Shown here: positions 25,384 to 33,746 of the stretch, in pieces
Numbering within the stretch: the first letter of the stretch is position 1
Layout of the letters: each line of letters begins with the position of its first letter
Assembly (NCBI RefSeq): GCF_003325475.1
Contig: NZ_CP029495.1
Location: 3,410,001-3,474,000 of the forward strand
Origin: Chromobacterium phragmitis
Lineage (GTDB): Bacteria; Pseudomonadota; Gammaproteobacteria; Burkholderiales; Chromobacteriaceae
Length of the DNA stretch: 64,000 nucleotides
Direction: 5' to 3'
Position numbers and translations under genes: made by a program
The notes under the pieces: model-generated
Databases searched by the model: none
The model's input: only the letters and a program-made list of their open reading frames with translations
Told to the model about the DNA's origin: nothing

Positions 25384-25983
25384 ATGCCTCAAGTCGAACT
25401 CCTGAATCAAACGCTGTTTCTGTTGATCAACGCCACGCCGGAAACTCCCGCCCTTGCCCTCAAGCTGGCCACCTTCATCGCCCAGGATCTGCTGCGTCTG
25501 CTGCCACTGTGGTTGGCGGCGCTGTGGCTGTGGCGGCCCGAGCTGCGCGACAGCGCGCTGAAATCGGTGGCGCTGACAGGCGCGGCCTTGCTGGGAAATT
25601 GGCTGATCGGCCTGGCCTGGCCCCATCCTCGCCCATTCGCCATTCCGCTGGGCCATGTGTTCCTGGTCCATGACGCCACGCCTTCTTTTCCAAGCAATCA
25701 CGGCACCATCTTCGCGATGATGGCGCTGTGCTGGCATTTCAGCCCGGCGCGCGGCTGGGGATGGCTGCTGGCCGCCGCCGGGGCGGCGGTGGCGTGGTCC
25801 CGCGTATTTCTCGGCGTGCATTTCCCGCTGGATATGCTGGGCGCGTTGCTGGTCGCCATCGGTTGGTTCGCGGTCTTGTCGCCGGCATGGAACAGGCTGG
25901 GGCGAAATTGGACCTCCGGCCTGGAGGCGTTGTATCGCCGATTGCTGGCGAGGCCCATCGCGGCAGGCTGGATACGCGGCTAG
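25384..25983 (+). CDS. PAP2-family membrane phosphatase
   Basis: A 199-residue integral membrane lipid phosphatase with five to six spans. The three PAP2 motifs are visible: WPHPRP near residue 80 (C-terminal part of KxxxxxxRP), PSFPSNHGT near 100 with the catalytic His, and SRVFLGVHFPLD near 139 with the nucleophilic His and Asp. Members include undecaprenyl-diphosphatases (BcrC/YbjG) that recycle the cell-wall lipid carrier, the best guess here. An MFS gene follows 137 bp downstream and may be cotranscribed. Confidence 0.88.
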   Translation: MPQVELLNQTLFLLINATPETPALALKLATFIAQDLLRLLPLWLAALWLWRPELRDSALKSVALTGAALLGNWLIGLAWPHPRPFAIPLGHVFLVHDATPSFPSNHGTIFAMMALCWHFSPARGWGWLLAAAGAAVAWSRVFLGVHFPLDMLGALLVAIGWFAVLSPAWNRLGRNWTSGLEALYRRLLARPIAAGWIRG

Positions 25984-26120
25984 GCCTGCGGGACGCTCGG
26001 CGTTTTGCCGTCGAGGTTCGGCCGTTCTACACTCGATTGACGAGCCGTCGCGGACAGGATTTTGCGGCGGGAGCCTTTCGCCGCCCGTTTTGGGCGGCGT
26101 TCGCGCGAGTGGGGGATCGC

Positions 26121-27311
26121 ATGCCGCCGTTTTCCGCTTCCGCCGCCATCCCGCGCGGCGTTTGGGTCCTGGGCGCGGTCAGCCTGCTGATGGATGTGTC
26201 ATCCGAGCTTGCGCACTGTCTGTTGCCCTTGTTCCTGGTCGGCGCCTTGGCCGCGCCGGTCTGGCTGATCGGGGCGATTGAAGGCGTGGCCGAAGCCACG
26301 GCGCTGATCTGCAAAGTGTTTTCCGGTCCGCTAAGCGATTGGCTCGGGCGGCGCAAACCCTTGCTGATGCTGGGGTATGGCCTGGCGGCTCTGTCCAAGC
26401 CCCTGTTTCCACTAGCGTACTCCGCGTCAGCCGTATTGCTTGCCCGCGTTGTCGATCGCATCGGCAAAGGCGTGCGCGGCGCGCCGCGCGACGCCTTGAT
26501 CGCCGACATCGCGCCGGCCGAAATACGCGGCGCGGCTTTCGGTTTGCGCCAGAGCATGGACACAGTGGGCGCAGTGTTGGGGCCTTTGTTCGCGATGGCG
26601 CTGCTGGCGTTGCATCGCGACGATATCCGCGGAGCATTGTGGTGGTCGCTGCCGCCGGCGGCGCTGGCGGTGGCGGCCATCGCGCTCTGGGTGCGGGAGC
26701 CGGCCGTGCGTGTGGAAGCGCGCGCGCGGCGGGCGGCATTCACGCGCGATGCCTTGTCCTGCTTCGAGCCGGCGTTCTGGAGCGCGCTGGCGTTGGGAGC
26801 GGTGTTCACGCTGGCGCGTTTCAGCGAGGCTTTTCTGGTGTTGCGCGCCGCGCAGCTTGGCCTGCCGCTGTCCTGGGGGCCGCTGACGATGGCGGCGATG
26901 TCGGCCAGCTATGCGCTCAGCGCCTATCCGCTTGGCCGCTTGTCAGATGGCTTCAGCCGTTCCCGCTTGCTGCGGATGTCGTTGCTGTTGCTGATCGCCG
27001 CCGACGTTTGCCTGGGGCGGGCGACCGGCGCGTTCTGGCTGTTGGCGGGCGCCGGCCTGTGGGGCCTGCATATGGGCTGCAGCCAGGGTTTGCTGTCGTC
27101 TCTGGTGGCCGAACGCGCGCCGGAGGGGCTGGCGGGAACGGCGTTTGGCCTGTTCAATCTGGCTTGCGGCGCGGCCGCCTTGCTGGCCAGCGCGCTGGCC
27201 GGCGCGCTGTGGCAAACCTGGGGCGCGGCGGCGACCTTTTACGGCGGCGCGGCGTTGGCTGCGCTGGCCTGGCTGTTGAGCGCGCGGATGCCGGCAGCTA
27301 GACAGTTTTGA
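26121..27311 (+). CDS. MFS transporter
   Basis: A 396-residue protein with twelve predicted spans. The MFS loop motif appears as GPLSDWLGRRKPLLMLGYG (loop 2-3) and again in the second half as YPLGRLSDGFSRSRLL. DRIGKGVRGAPRDALIADIAP near residue 110 is typical of a branch of uncharacterised bacterial MFS proteins. The ATG at 26121 follows GGGGGA and begins the conserved region; longer readings upstream run into the previous gene's shadow. Direction and substrate (drug, sugar or other solute) cannot be read from the sequence. Confidence 0.88.
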   Translation: MPPFSASAAIPRGVWVLGAVSLLMDVSSELAHCLLPLFLVGALAAPVWLIGAIEGVAEATALICKVFSGPLSDWLGRRKPLLMLGYGLAALSKPLFPLAYSASAVLLARVVDRIGKGVRGAPRDALIADIAPAEIRGAAFGLRQSMDTVGAVLGPLFAMALLALHRDDIRGALWWSLPPAALAVAAIALWVREPAVRVEARARRAAFTRDALSCFEPAFWSALALGAVFTLARFSEAFLVLRAAQLGLPLSWGPLTMAAMSASYALSAYPLGRLSDGFSRSRLLRMSLLLLIAADVCLGRATGAFWLLAGAGLWGLHMGCSQGLLSSLVAERAPEGLAGTAFGLFNLACGAAALLASALAGALWQTWGAAATFYGGAALAALAWLLSARMPAARQF

Positions 27312-27432
27312 CCACGAGCGCTTGACTGTGCGCAGATTGCCTGTTTTTTAAGCGCACAAGCTGGCAAGTTGATGGTAAAGTAAATGTAAAGTTATTTGCT
27401 TATATCAATTTGTTATGTGTGGCGGAGTGAGC

Positions 27433-28731
27433 ATGTCTGAACGTGAAGTTAGGTTGTGGCCGGAATTCGTCAAGGCCTTGAAGCAGGAAGTGGTGCCGGC
27501 CTTGGGCTGTACCGAACCGATCTCGCTGGCGCTGGCGTCCGCGCTGGCCACTCGCCATCTGGGCAAGACGCCGGAGCGCATCGACGCGCAGGTATCGGCC
27601 AACCTGATGAAGAACGGCATGGGCGTGACGGTGCCCGGCACCGGCACTGTGGGACTGCCCATCGCCGCGGCCGTCGGCGCGCTGGGCGGCGATCCGGACG
27701 CCAAGCTTGAAGTGCTGAAAAGCCTGACGGTGCAGCAGGTGGCCGAGGGCAAGCGCATGCTGGCCGACGGCAGGGTGAAGCTGGGCGTGGCCGCCGTGCC
27801 CAACATCCTGTACGCCGAGGCCTGCGTCCGCAGCGGCGACGACTATGTCCGCGTCGCCATCGCTGACGCGCATACCAACGTGGTGCTGATCGAGCGCAAT
27901 GGCGAGACCTTGCTCAAGCGCGACGCCGCCGACGCCAAGCCGGTGGAAACTTACGAGTTGGGCGATGCCACCGCGCGCGACGTCTACGATTTCGCGATGC
28001 GCGCGCCATTGGAGATGATCGCCTTCATTCATGATGCGGCGGTGCTGAACAGCGCGTTGGCCGACGAGGGAATGAGCGGCAAGTACGGCCTGCATATCGG
28101 CGCCACGCTGCAGCGGCAGATCGAGGCGGGTCTGCTGTCGGAAGGCCTGTTGTCCCGGATCCTCACCCGCACCACCGCGGCATCCGACGCGCGCATGGGC
28201 GGCGCCAAGCTGCCGGCGATGAGCAATTCCGGCTCCGGCAACCAGGGCATCGCCGCCACCATGCCGGTGGTGGTGGTGGCGGAGCATGTCAAGGCGGACC
28301 GGGAAGCCCTGACCCGCGCGCTGGCGCTGTCGCACCTGATCGCCGTCTATATCCATACCCGCTTGCCCAAGCTGTCCGCGCTGTGCGCGGTGACCACCGC
28401 GTCGATGGGCGCGGCCGCCGGCATGGCGCAGCTGTTGAATGGCGGCTATCCGGCGGTCAGCATGGCGATCTCCAGCATGATAGGCGACTTGGCCGGCATG
28501 ATTTGCGACGGCGCGTCCAACAGCTGCGCGATGAAGGTGTCCACCTCGGCCGGTTCCGGCTACAAGGCGGTGCTGATGGCGCTGGACGGCACCCGAGTCA
28601 CCGGCAATGAGGGCATCGTCGCCAATGACGTGGACGTGTCCATCGCCAACCTGGGCCAACTGGCGACCCAGGGCATGGCGCAGACCGACACCCAGATTCT
28701 GCAGATCATGATGCACAAGCAGAAACCCTGA
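27433..28731 (+). CDS. cyuA: L-cysteine desulfidase, CyuA/UPF0597 family
   Basis: A 432-residue homologue of E. coli CyuA (YhaM), an oxygen-sensitive Fe-S enzyme that splits L-cysteine to pyruvate, ammonia and sulfide. Conserved segments run along its length: EEVVPALGCTEPISLALA-like block near residue 15, NLMKNGMGVTVPGTGTVG near 58, ARMGGAKLPAMSNSGSGNQG near 255 and GMICDGASNSCAMKVSTSA near 355. The cysteines for the cluster are present. ATG 27433 follows GGAGTGAG; an ATG 18 bases earlier is less likely. No cyuP transporter is adjacent. Confidence 0.92.
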   Translation: MSEREVRLWPEFVKALKQEVVPALGCTEPISLALASALATRHLGKTPERIDAQVSANLMKNGMGVTVPGTGTVGLPIAAAVGALGGDPDAKLEVLKSLTVQQVAEGKRMLADGRVKLGVAAVPNILYAEACVRSGDDYVRVAIADAHTNVVLIERNGETLLKRDAADAKPVETYELGDATARDVYDFAMRAPLEMIAFIHDAAVLNSALADEGMSGKYGLHIGATLQRQIEAGLLSEGLLSRILTRTTAASDARMGGAKLPAMSNSGSGNQGIAATMPVVVVAEHVKADREALTRALALSHLIAVYIHTRLPKLSALCAVTTASMGAAAGMAQLLNGGYPAVSMAISSMIGDLAGMICDGASNSCAMKVSTSAGSGYKAVLMALDGTRVTGNEGIVANDVDVSIANLGQLATQGMAQTDTQILQIMMHKQKP

Positions 28732-28740
28732 TCCGCGCGC

Positions 28741-29745
28741 TCAGTGGATGATGGCGGCAGGCTGCTCGCTTTGCCGCCAATGGGTTTGAATCTGCAGGAT
28801 TTCCGGCAGGATGGTCTTGAAATGGTCGACCAGCCGGGGTTCGAAGTGGTTGCCCCGGCCTTGCTCCAGCGCGTCCACCACTTGCTCTAGCGGCCACGGC
28901 TCCTTGTAGGGCCGTTTCATCGACAGCGAGTCGAACACATCAGCCACCGCGACGATGCGGGCGGCTTCCGGTATCGCGTCGCCGGCCAATCCGTCCGGGT
29001 AGCCGCCGCCGTCCCATTTCTCGTGATGGCGCAGCGCGATGACGGCGGCGAGCTGGAACAGCGGCGCATCGCTCTTGTTCAGGATTTCGTAGCCGATGCG
29101 GGTATGTTGCCGCATGACTTTCCATTCTTCGTTCGTCAGCGGGCCAGGCTTGCGCAGCACTGAGTCCGGAATGCCTATCTTGCCGGTGTCGTGCATCGGC
29201 GCCGCCAATTCCAGCAAATTGCACTGTTCGTCTTCCCAACCCACCTCCTTCGCCAGCGCCTTGGCGTAGGCGGCCATTCGCCAGATGTGGACGCCGGTGT
29301 CGGTGTCGTTGTAATGGCCGGCGGCGCCAAGCATGTGGATGGCGTCGCGGTGGCTCTTCATCAGCGAGGTGGCGCGCACCAGCGACAGGTGGTTGCGCAC
29401 CCGGGCGCGGACGATGGCGGCCGACACCGGCTTGACGATGTAGTCGACGCAGCCGGCGGCGAAGCCTTCGGCTTCGTTGCCGGTTTCGTTCAGCCCGGTG
29501 ATGAAGATGACGGAGATGCCCTCGGTATCGGGGTTGGCCTTCAGCCGGCGGCATACCGCGTAGCCGTCCAGATCCGGCATCTGCACGTCCAGCAGCAACA
29601 GCGCCGGTTTGTGTTTTTCCGCGGCGGCCAGCGCTTCCAGACCGCTCTTGGCGAAGATCAGCCGGTATTCGCCTTCCAGTATCTGCTTGAGCGCCAGCAG
29701 ATTGGTGGATTCGTCGTCGACGATGAGGATGGAGGCAGTCGCCAT
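28741..29745 (-). CDS. HD-GYP response regulator, c-di-GMP phosphodiesterase type
   Basis: A 334-residue RpfG-like regulator. Receiver domain residues 5-120 have phospho-acceptor Asp53 (LLLDVQMPD) and Lys105. The HD-GYP domain has HDTGK at 185-189 and HHEKWDGGGYPDGL at 240-253, so the metal site and GYP motif are intact and cyclic di-GMP hydrolysis is likely. It is the last of four same-strand genes, 4 bp after the hybrid kinase, which is its obvious phosphodonor through the kinase Hpt domain. Confidence 0.93.
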   Translation of the reverse strand: MATASILIVDDESTNLLALKQILEGEYRLIFAKSGLEALAAAEKHKPALLLLDVQMPDLDGYAVCRRLKANPDTEGISVIFITGLNETGNEAEGFAAGCVDYIVKPVSAAIVRARVRNHLSLVRATSLMKSHRDAIHMLGAAGHYNDTDTGVHIWRMAAYAKALAKEVGWEDEQCNLLELAAPMHDTGKIGIPDSVLRKPGPLTNEEWKVMRQHTRIGYEILNKSDAPLFQLAAVIALRHHEKWDGGGYPDGLAGDAIPEAARIVAVADVFDSLSMKRPYKEPWPLEQVVDALEQGRGNHFEPRLVDHFKTILPEILQIQTHWRQSEQPAAIIH

Positions 29746-29749
29746 GGGC

Positions 29750-32700
29750 TTATCCTTTCAGCGTCAGGCCGTAGCCGGCCGCCAGCTGGTGCAGCAGATT
29801 CTCGGCGATGCGGAAACTGAAGTCTTCTATCGCCTGCCGCATGCCTTGCAAGGATTCAACAGGGAGGATGAAGGTCAATTGAGCGAAGGCGGGTTCGATT
29901 TCCTCCAGGCTGTCGGAGTCCAGCGCTTGGAGCATCTGGCGCAGCAGCGGCAGCAGGTTGGCGGGGCGGATTTCATCTTGTCCGGCTTGGCGAATCGCGT
30001 CGTCCGTGCGGCCGCACAACTCTTCTATGCTCTTGCGCGCCACGTCCAGCGTGACCTGCAGTTGCAGCAGGATATCCTGAGGATCGTGCTGGTTCAGGAA
30101 AGCCAGCTCGATTTCCCCGGCCAGCCTGGCCACATCGGTCAGCGCCAGGTTGCCGGCGGCGCCCTTGATTTTGTGGGCCAGCGCGGCGGCGGCGGCATCG
30201 TCATGCTCCCTGTTCAGCTCGTTGAATTGCTGGATGCAGTCGCCGTATTTGGCTTCGAACTTGCTCAGCACGCGGTGAAACGACTCCTGGTCCAGCCAGA
30301 TTTGCGACGCCTGGGTCAGGTCTATGCCGGGCAGTGTGCCGAAGGCGGCCGCGGGAGGCGGCGATGGCGCGGGCGGGACGTCGTCCTTGGCTCCGGCGAG
30401 CTGCTGGATGGTGCGGATCAGCACGCCGACGTCGAAAGGCTTGGCGACGAAGTCGTCCATGCCGGCGGCGCGGGCGGCGTCCTGCTCGGCCTTGAAGGCG
30501 CCGGCGGTCAGCGCCACCACAGGCAGGCCGGCGATGGACGGGATGGCGCGTATCGCCCGCGTCGCCTCGTAGCCGTCCATGCCGGGCATCTGCACGTCCA
30601 TCAGCACAATGTCGACGCCGTCCGGGTGGGCTCGCAGCCACTCCACCGCGTCCTTGCCGTCCGAGGCGAGCTCCACGCTGGCGCCGGCGGTGTGCAGGAT
30701 GCGCTGGGCGACCTCGCGGTTGATTTCGCTGTCGTCCACCACCAGCACCCGCACGCCGGGAATGGTGGGGCGGCCGATGGCGGGCACCGCCTGGCTTTGC
30801 TCCGGCGCGCGGCGATGCATGATCTCGGCCACCGCGTCGTACAGGTTGGAGCTGGTCACCGGCTTGCACAGCACCGCGTCGACCAGGCGGATGTCGGTTT
30901 GCTTGAGCAGCTCCTCGCGAGAGAAGGCGGTGACCATGATGATGATGGGCCAGTTTTTCTGATGCAGCAGCTCCCGGATCTTTTTTGTGGTATCCATGCC
31001 GTCCATGCCGGGCATGCGCCAATCCACCAGCACTAGGTCGTAGGCCTCGTCGCGCTCCAGCCGGCTCAGCACCTGGGCGACGGCCTTGTCGCCGGATTCC
31101 ACGGTGGTGGTTTTCCAGCCTATCGATTCCGCAGTCTGGTTCAAGCTTTCGCGCGCCACTTCGCTGTCGTCCACCACCAGAATATCAAGCTCTGCGGTGG
31201 CCGGCAGCGCGTGGTCGGCCACGGGCGCATGCTCCAGCGGCAGCGTGAACCAGAACTCGCTGCCTTCGCCCGGGGTGCTGATCACGCCGATTTCGCCGCC
31301 CATGCGGCTGACCAGGTGGCGGCAGATGGTCAGGCCCAGACCGGTGCCGCCGAAGCGGCGGGTGGTGGAACTATCGGCCTGGGAGAAGGCGTTGAAGATC
31401 TGCGCCTGCTTCTCCGGCGGGATGCCGATGCCGGTGTCGCGCACAGAGAAACGCATCAGCGAGCGCTTGGGCTCGCGCGAAATCTCGTCCACCCGCACCT
31501 GCACGGAGCCGCGCTCGGTGAACTTGATCGCGTTGCCGGCCAGATTGATCAGCACCTGTTCCAGCCGCAGCGCGTCGCCCACCAAATGGCGGATCAGATG
31601 CGGCGCGGTGGCCACCGCCACTTCCAGGTCCTTGTTGCCGACATTGGTGCCCATGATGGTGGCCAGGTTGTTCAGCACCTCGTCCAGGGTGAACGGCGCG
31701 TGCTCTATCTCCAGCCGGTTGGCCTCTATCTTGGAGAAATCCAGAATGTCGTTGATGATGGATTGCAGCGAGCGGCCGGCGCCGCGTATCTTGCGCACCA
31801 GATCCAGCGAATCATGGTCCAGCGGCCCCTGCTCCAGCAGGTAGGCCAGTCCCAGCACAGCGTTCATCGGCGTGCGGATTTCATGGCTCATATTGGCCAG
31901 GAAGTCCGCCTTGGCGCGGTTGGCGGATTCCGCCTCTTCGGTGCGGGCCACCAGTTCGCCGTTGGCTTGCTCCAGCTGCGCGGTGCGCTCCTGCACTCTT
32001 TGCTCGAGCGCTTCGTTCAGCTGCATCACCTCTCGCTCTGCCGCGCGGCGGTCGTCGACGTCGCGCATCGCGCCCACCCATTCGCTGGCATGGCCGTCGT
32101 CGCTGGTCAGCGGCACCATGCGGATGATGACGACCCGGTAGCGGTCGTAGGCGGCATGCCACAGCCGCAGCTCCAGCTCGAAGGATTCGGGGCGATTGAT
32201 CGCCAGCGACCAGGAGCGGTCCAGCGTAGGCTGGTCGTCCGGATGAAAGGCCTGGCGCCAGCCCACGCCCAGATACGCCTCTTTGTTCTGGCCGGTATAG
32301 GACTGCCAGGACGGCTGTTCATTGACGAAGCCGCCGCCCGGGCCGCAGTTGAGGATGACGGTGGACATGGCGCTGACCAGCGAGCGGTTGCGCAGCTCGC
32401 TCATCTGCAGCGATTTCTGGATGTCGCGGCGTTCGGATATCTCCCGCTCCAGATCGAGCTTGGACGCTTCCAGGTCGTCGGTGCGGCGGCCAATTTCGGC
32501 CAGCATGTCGTTGAACGCGTCCACCAGATAGCCGACCTCGTCGTCGGTGTATTTGTCCGCCCGCAGCGTGAAATTGCGCTCCTCCATCACTTGGCGCGCC
32601 ACATCGGTCATGGAAAGCAGCGGCTTGGTGATCCACTGTTGCAAGCGAGAGGCGATGGCCAGCGCCAGCGCCATGCTGCCCAGCACCGCCGCGCACAGCA

Positions 32701-33181
32701 CCAGGAAGTAGTCCCACATGCGCTGGGAGATATTGTTGCGGGCAACCAGATACACCCAGCCCAGCACTTCGTGGTTGGATACGATGCGCTTGGTCTGGTA
32801 GGCCAGTGCCCCATCCAGCCGCACGCCCTCAGCGTCCGGCATCGGCGGCACTGCCTTGGCATGCTCGCCGGGACGCTGGTAACGCGCGAATAGCGCGCCC
32901 TTGCTGGTATAGACGGCGGCTTCAAGAATGCTGGGCTCGGCGCCCAGCAAGGCCAGATTCTCGGTGGCGGCGCGGTTGTCGCCGAATTGCAGCGCGGCGA
33001 CGATGCTGCGGCCCACGATGTCGGCCTGGGTCTGCAGGGCGTTGGCCAGCGTTTCCTTCGACTCCTGGGCCTCGTCGTACATCAGCGCGCCGCCCGCCAG
33101 CAGCAGCGCGCAGCAGTTGGCGACCAGAACCATCAACATCATCTTGCTGCGTATGCTGTGAAAACCCTCGAACAGCTTCAT
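29750..33181 (-). CDS. CHASE8-like hybrid histidine kinase with REC-REC-Hpt
   Basis: A 1143-residue inner-membrane kinase. Order: membrane span 12-34, periplasmic domain 35-155, span 157-178, HAMP 180-235, coiled coil, PAS about 265-380, HisKA with His433 (MSHEIRTPMN), ATPase with GTGLGL at 612-617, receiver 1 (Asp720), receiver 2 (Asp862) and Hpt (His1003 in AHKIKGAAGN). All phosphorelay residues are present. The periplasmic domain (AALQFGDNRAATENLALLGA) resembles the CHASE8 domain of the diguanylate cyclase YfiN/DgcN. A YfiR-like gene ends only 4 bp upstream, so the input is probably YfiR binding. Confidence 0.92.
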   Translation of the reverse strand: MKLFEGFHSIRSKMMLMVLVANCCALLLAGGALMYDEAQESKETLANALQTQADIVGRSIVAALQFGDNRAATENLALLGAEPSILEAAVYTSKGALFARYQRPGEHAKAVPPMPDAEGVRLDGALAYQTKRIVSNHEVLGWVYLVARNNISQRMWDYFLVLCAAVLGSMALALAIASRLQQWITKPLLSMTDVARQVMEERNFTLRADKYTDDEVGYLVDAFNDMLAEIGRRTDDLEASKLDLEREISERRDIQKSLQMSELRNRSLVSAMSTVILNCGPGGGFVNEQPSWQSYTGQNKEAYLGVGWRQAFHPDDQPTLDRSWSLAINRPESFELELRLWHAAYDRYRVVIIRMVPLTSDDGHASEWVGAMRDVDDRRAAEREVMQLNEALEQRVQERTAQLEQANGELVARTEEAESANRAKADFLANMSHEIRTPMNAVLGLAYLLEQGPLDHDSLDLVRKIRGAGRSLQSIINDILDFSKIEANRLEIEHAPFTLDEVLNNLATIMGTNVGNKDLEVAVATAPHLIRHLVGDALRLEQVLINLAGNAIKFTERGSVQVRVDEISREPKRSLMRFSVRDTGIGIPPEKQAQIFNAFSQADSSTTRRFGGTGLGLTICRHLVSRMGGEIGVISTPGEGSEFWFTLPLEHAPVADHALPATAELDILVVDDSEVARESLNQTAESIGWKTTTVESGDKAVAQVLSRLERDEAYDLVLVDWRMPGMDGMDTTKKIRELLHQKNWPIIIMVTAFSREELLKQTDIRLVDAVLCKPVTSSNLYDAVAEIMHRRAPEQSQAVPAIGRPTIPGVRVLVVDDSEINREVAQRILHTAGASVELASDGKDAVEWLRAHPDGVDIVLMDVQMPGMDGYEATRAIRAIPSIAGLPVVALTAGAFKAEQDAARAAGMDDFVAKPFDVGVLIRTIQQLAGAKDDVPPAPSPPPAAAFGTLPGIDLTQASQIWLDQESFHRVLSKFEAKYGDCIQQFNELNREHDDAAAAALAHKIKGAAGNLALTDVARLAGEIELAFLNQHDPQDILLQLQVTLDVARKSIEELCGRTDDAIRQAGQDEIRPANLLPLLRQMLQALDSDSLEEIEPAFAQLTFILPVESLQGMRQAIEDFSFRIAENLLHQLAAGYGLTLKG

Positions 33182-33185
33182 AAAG

Positions 33186-33746
33186 CTAGCCTCCCTCTAC
33201 CCGCATCGCCACGCTCAGCAGACGGGAGCTCAGCTTCAGGTTGACGCGGCGGGCATTGGCCAGCGAAATCACGAAGCCGACGCGGTTATCTGTCTTGACG
33301 AAATTGATCACGCTGCCGGGCGGCATGTCGCCGGCCGCCTCGGTGATGGTGAGCACCGGTTTGTCGTCCAGTCCGCCGGCTATCCGATGGAAGGCGGATT
33401 GGGCCTGCTGGCTGACAAACAACATTTGCACGCCGTCCAGGTTGTCGCCGGGCTTGACCGTTCGGATCCTGAAGGCGTGCTGGTGATAACTGCGGCCGGC
33501 CAGCAGCTGGCCCAGCGTCTGGGCGAAACGGTCCGATCCCAATACGGCGATGACCAGCGGCGTGTCCGCCTGCGGAAACGACGCGGCCGGCCATTCCACG
33601 TAGTCGGTGAAGCGCAGCAGGTAGGCGGCTTTGACCGGATATTCGATGGAGGGGTCGTCGGCAGAGGCGAATAGCGGCGCGAACAGCAACGAGAACGCGA
33701 TGAGCAAGCGTCGGAGCGCGGGGCGAAAGGAGAAGGCCGCGGCCAT
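33186..33746 (-). CDS. YfiR-like periplasmic protein (DUF4154)
   Basis: A 186-residue secreted protein. The signal peptide (residues 1-29) has hydrophobic core RLLIAFSLLFAPLFASA. The mature part matches the YfiR/DUF4154 family: YPVKAAYLLRFTDYVEWPA at about 36-54, LVIAVLGSDRFAQTL, then VQMLFVS and SVINFVKTDNRVGFVISLA near the end. In Pseudomonas, YfiR binds the periplasmic domain of YfiN and restrains it. ATG 33746 overlaps the TonB receptor stop by one base, so the two are coupled; longer readings only shadow the receptor gene. The likely target is the downstream kinase. Confidence 0.9.
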   Translation of the reverse strand: MAAAFSFRPALRRLLIAFSLLFAPLFASADDPSIEYPVKAAYLLRFTDYVEWPAASFPQADTPLVIAVLGSDRFAQTLGQLLAGRSYHQHAFRIRTVKPGDNLDGVQMLFVSQQAQSAFHRIAGGLDDKPVLTITEAAGDMPPGSVINFVKTDNRVGFVISLANARRVNLKLSSRLLSVAMRVEGG

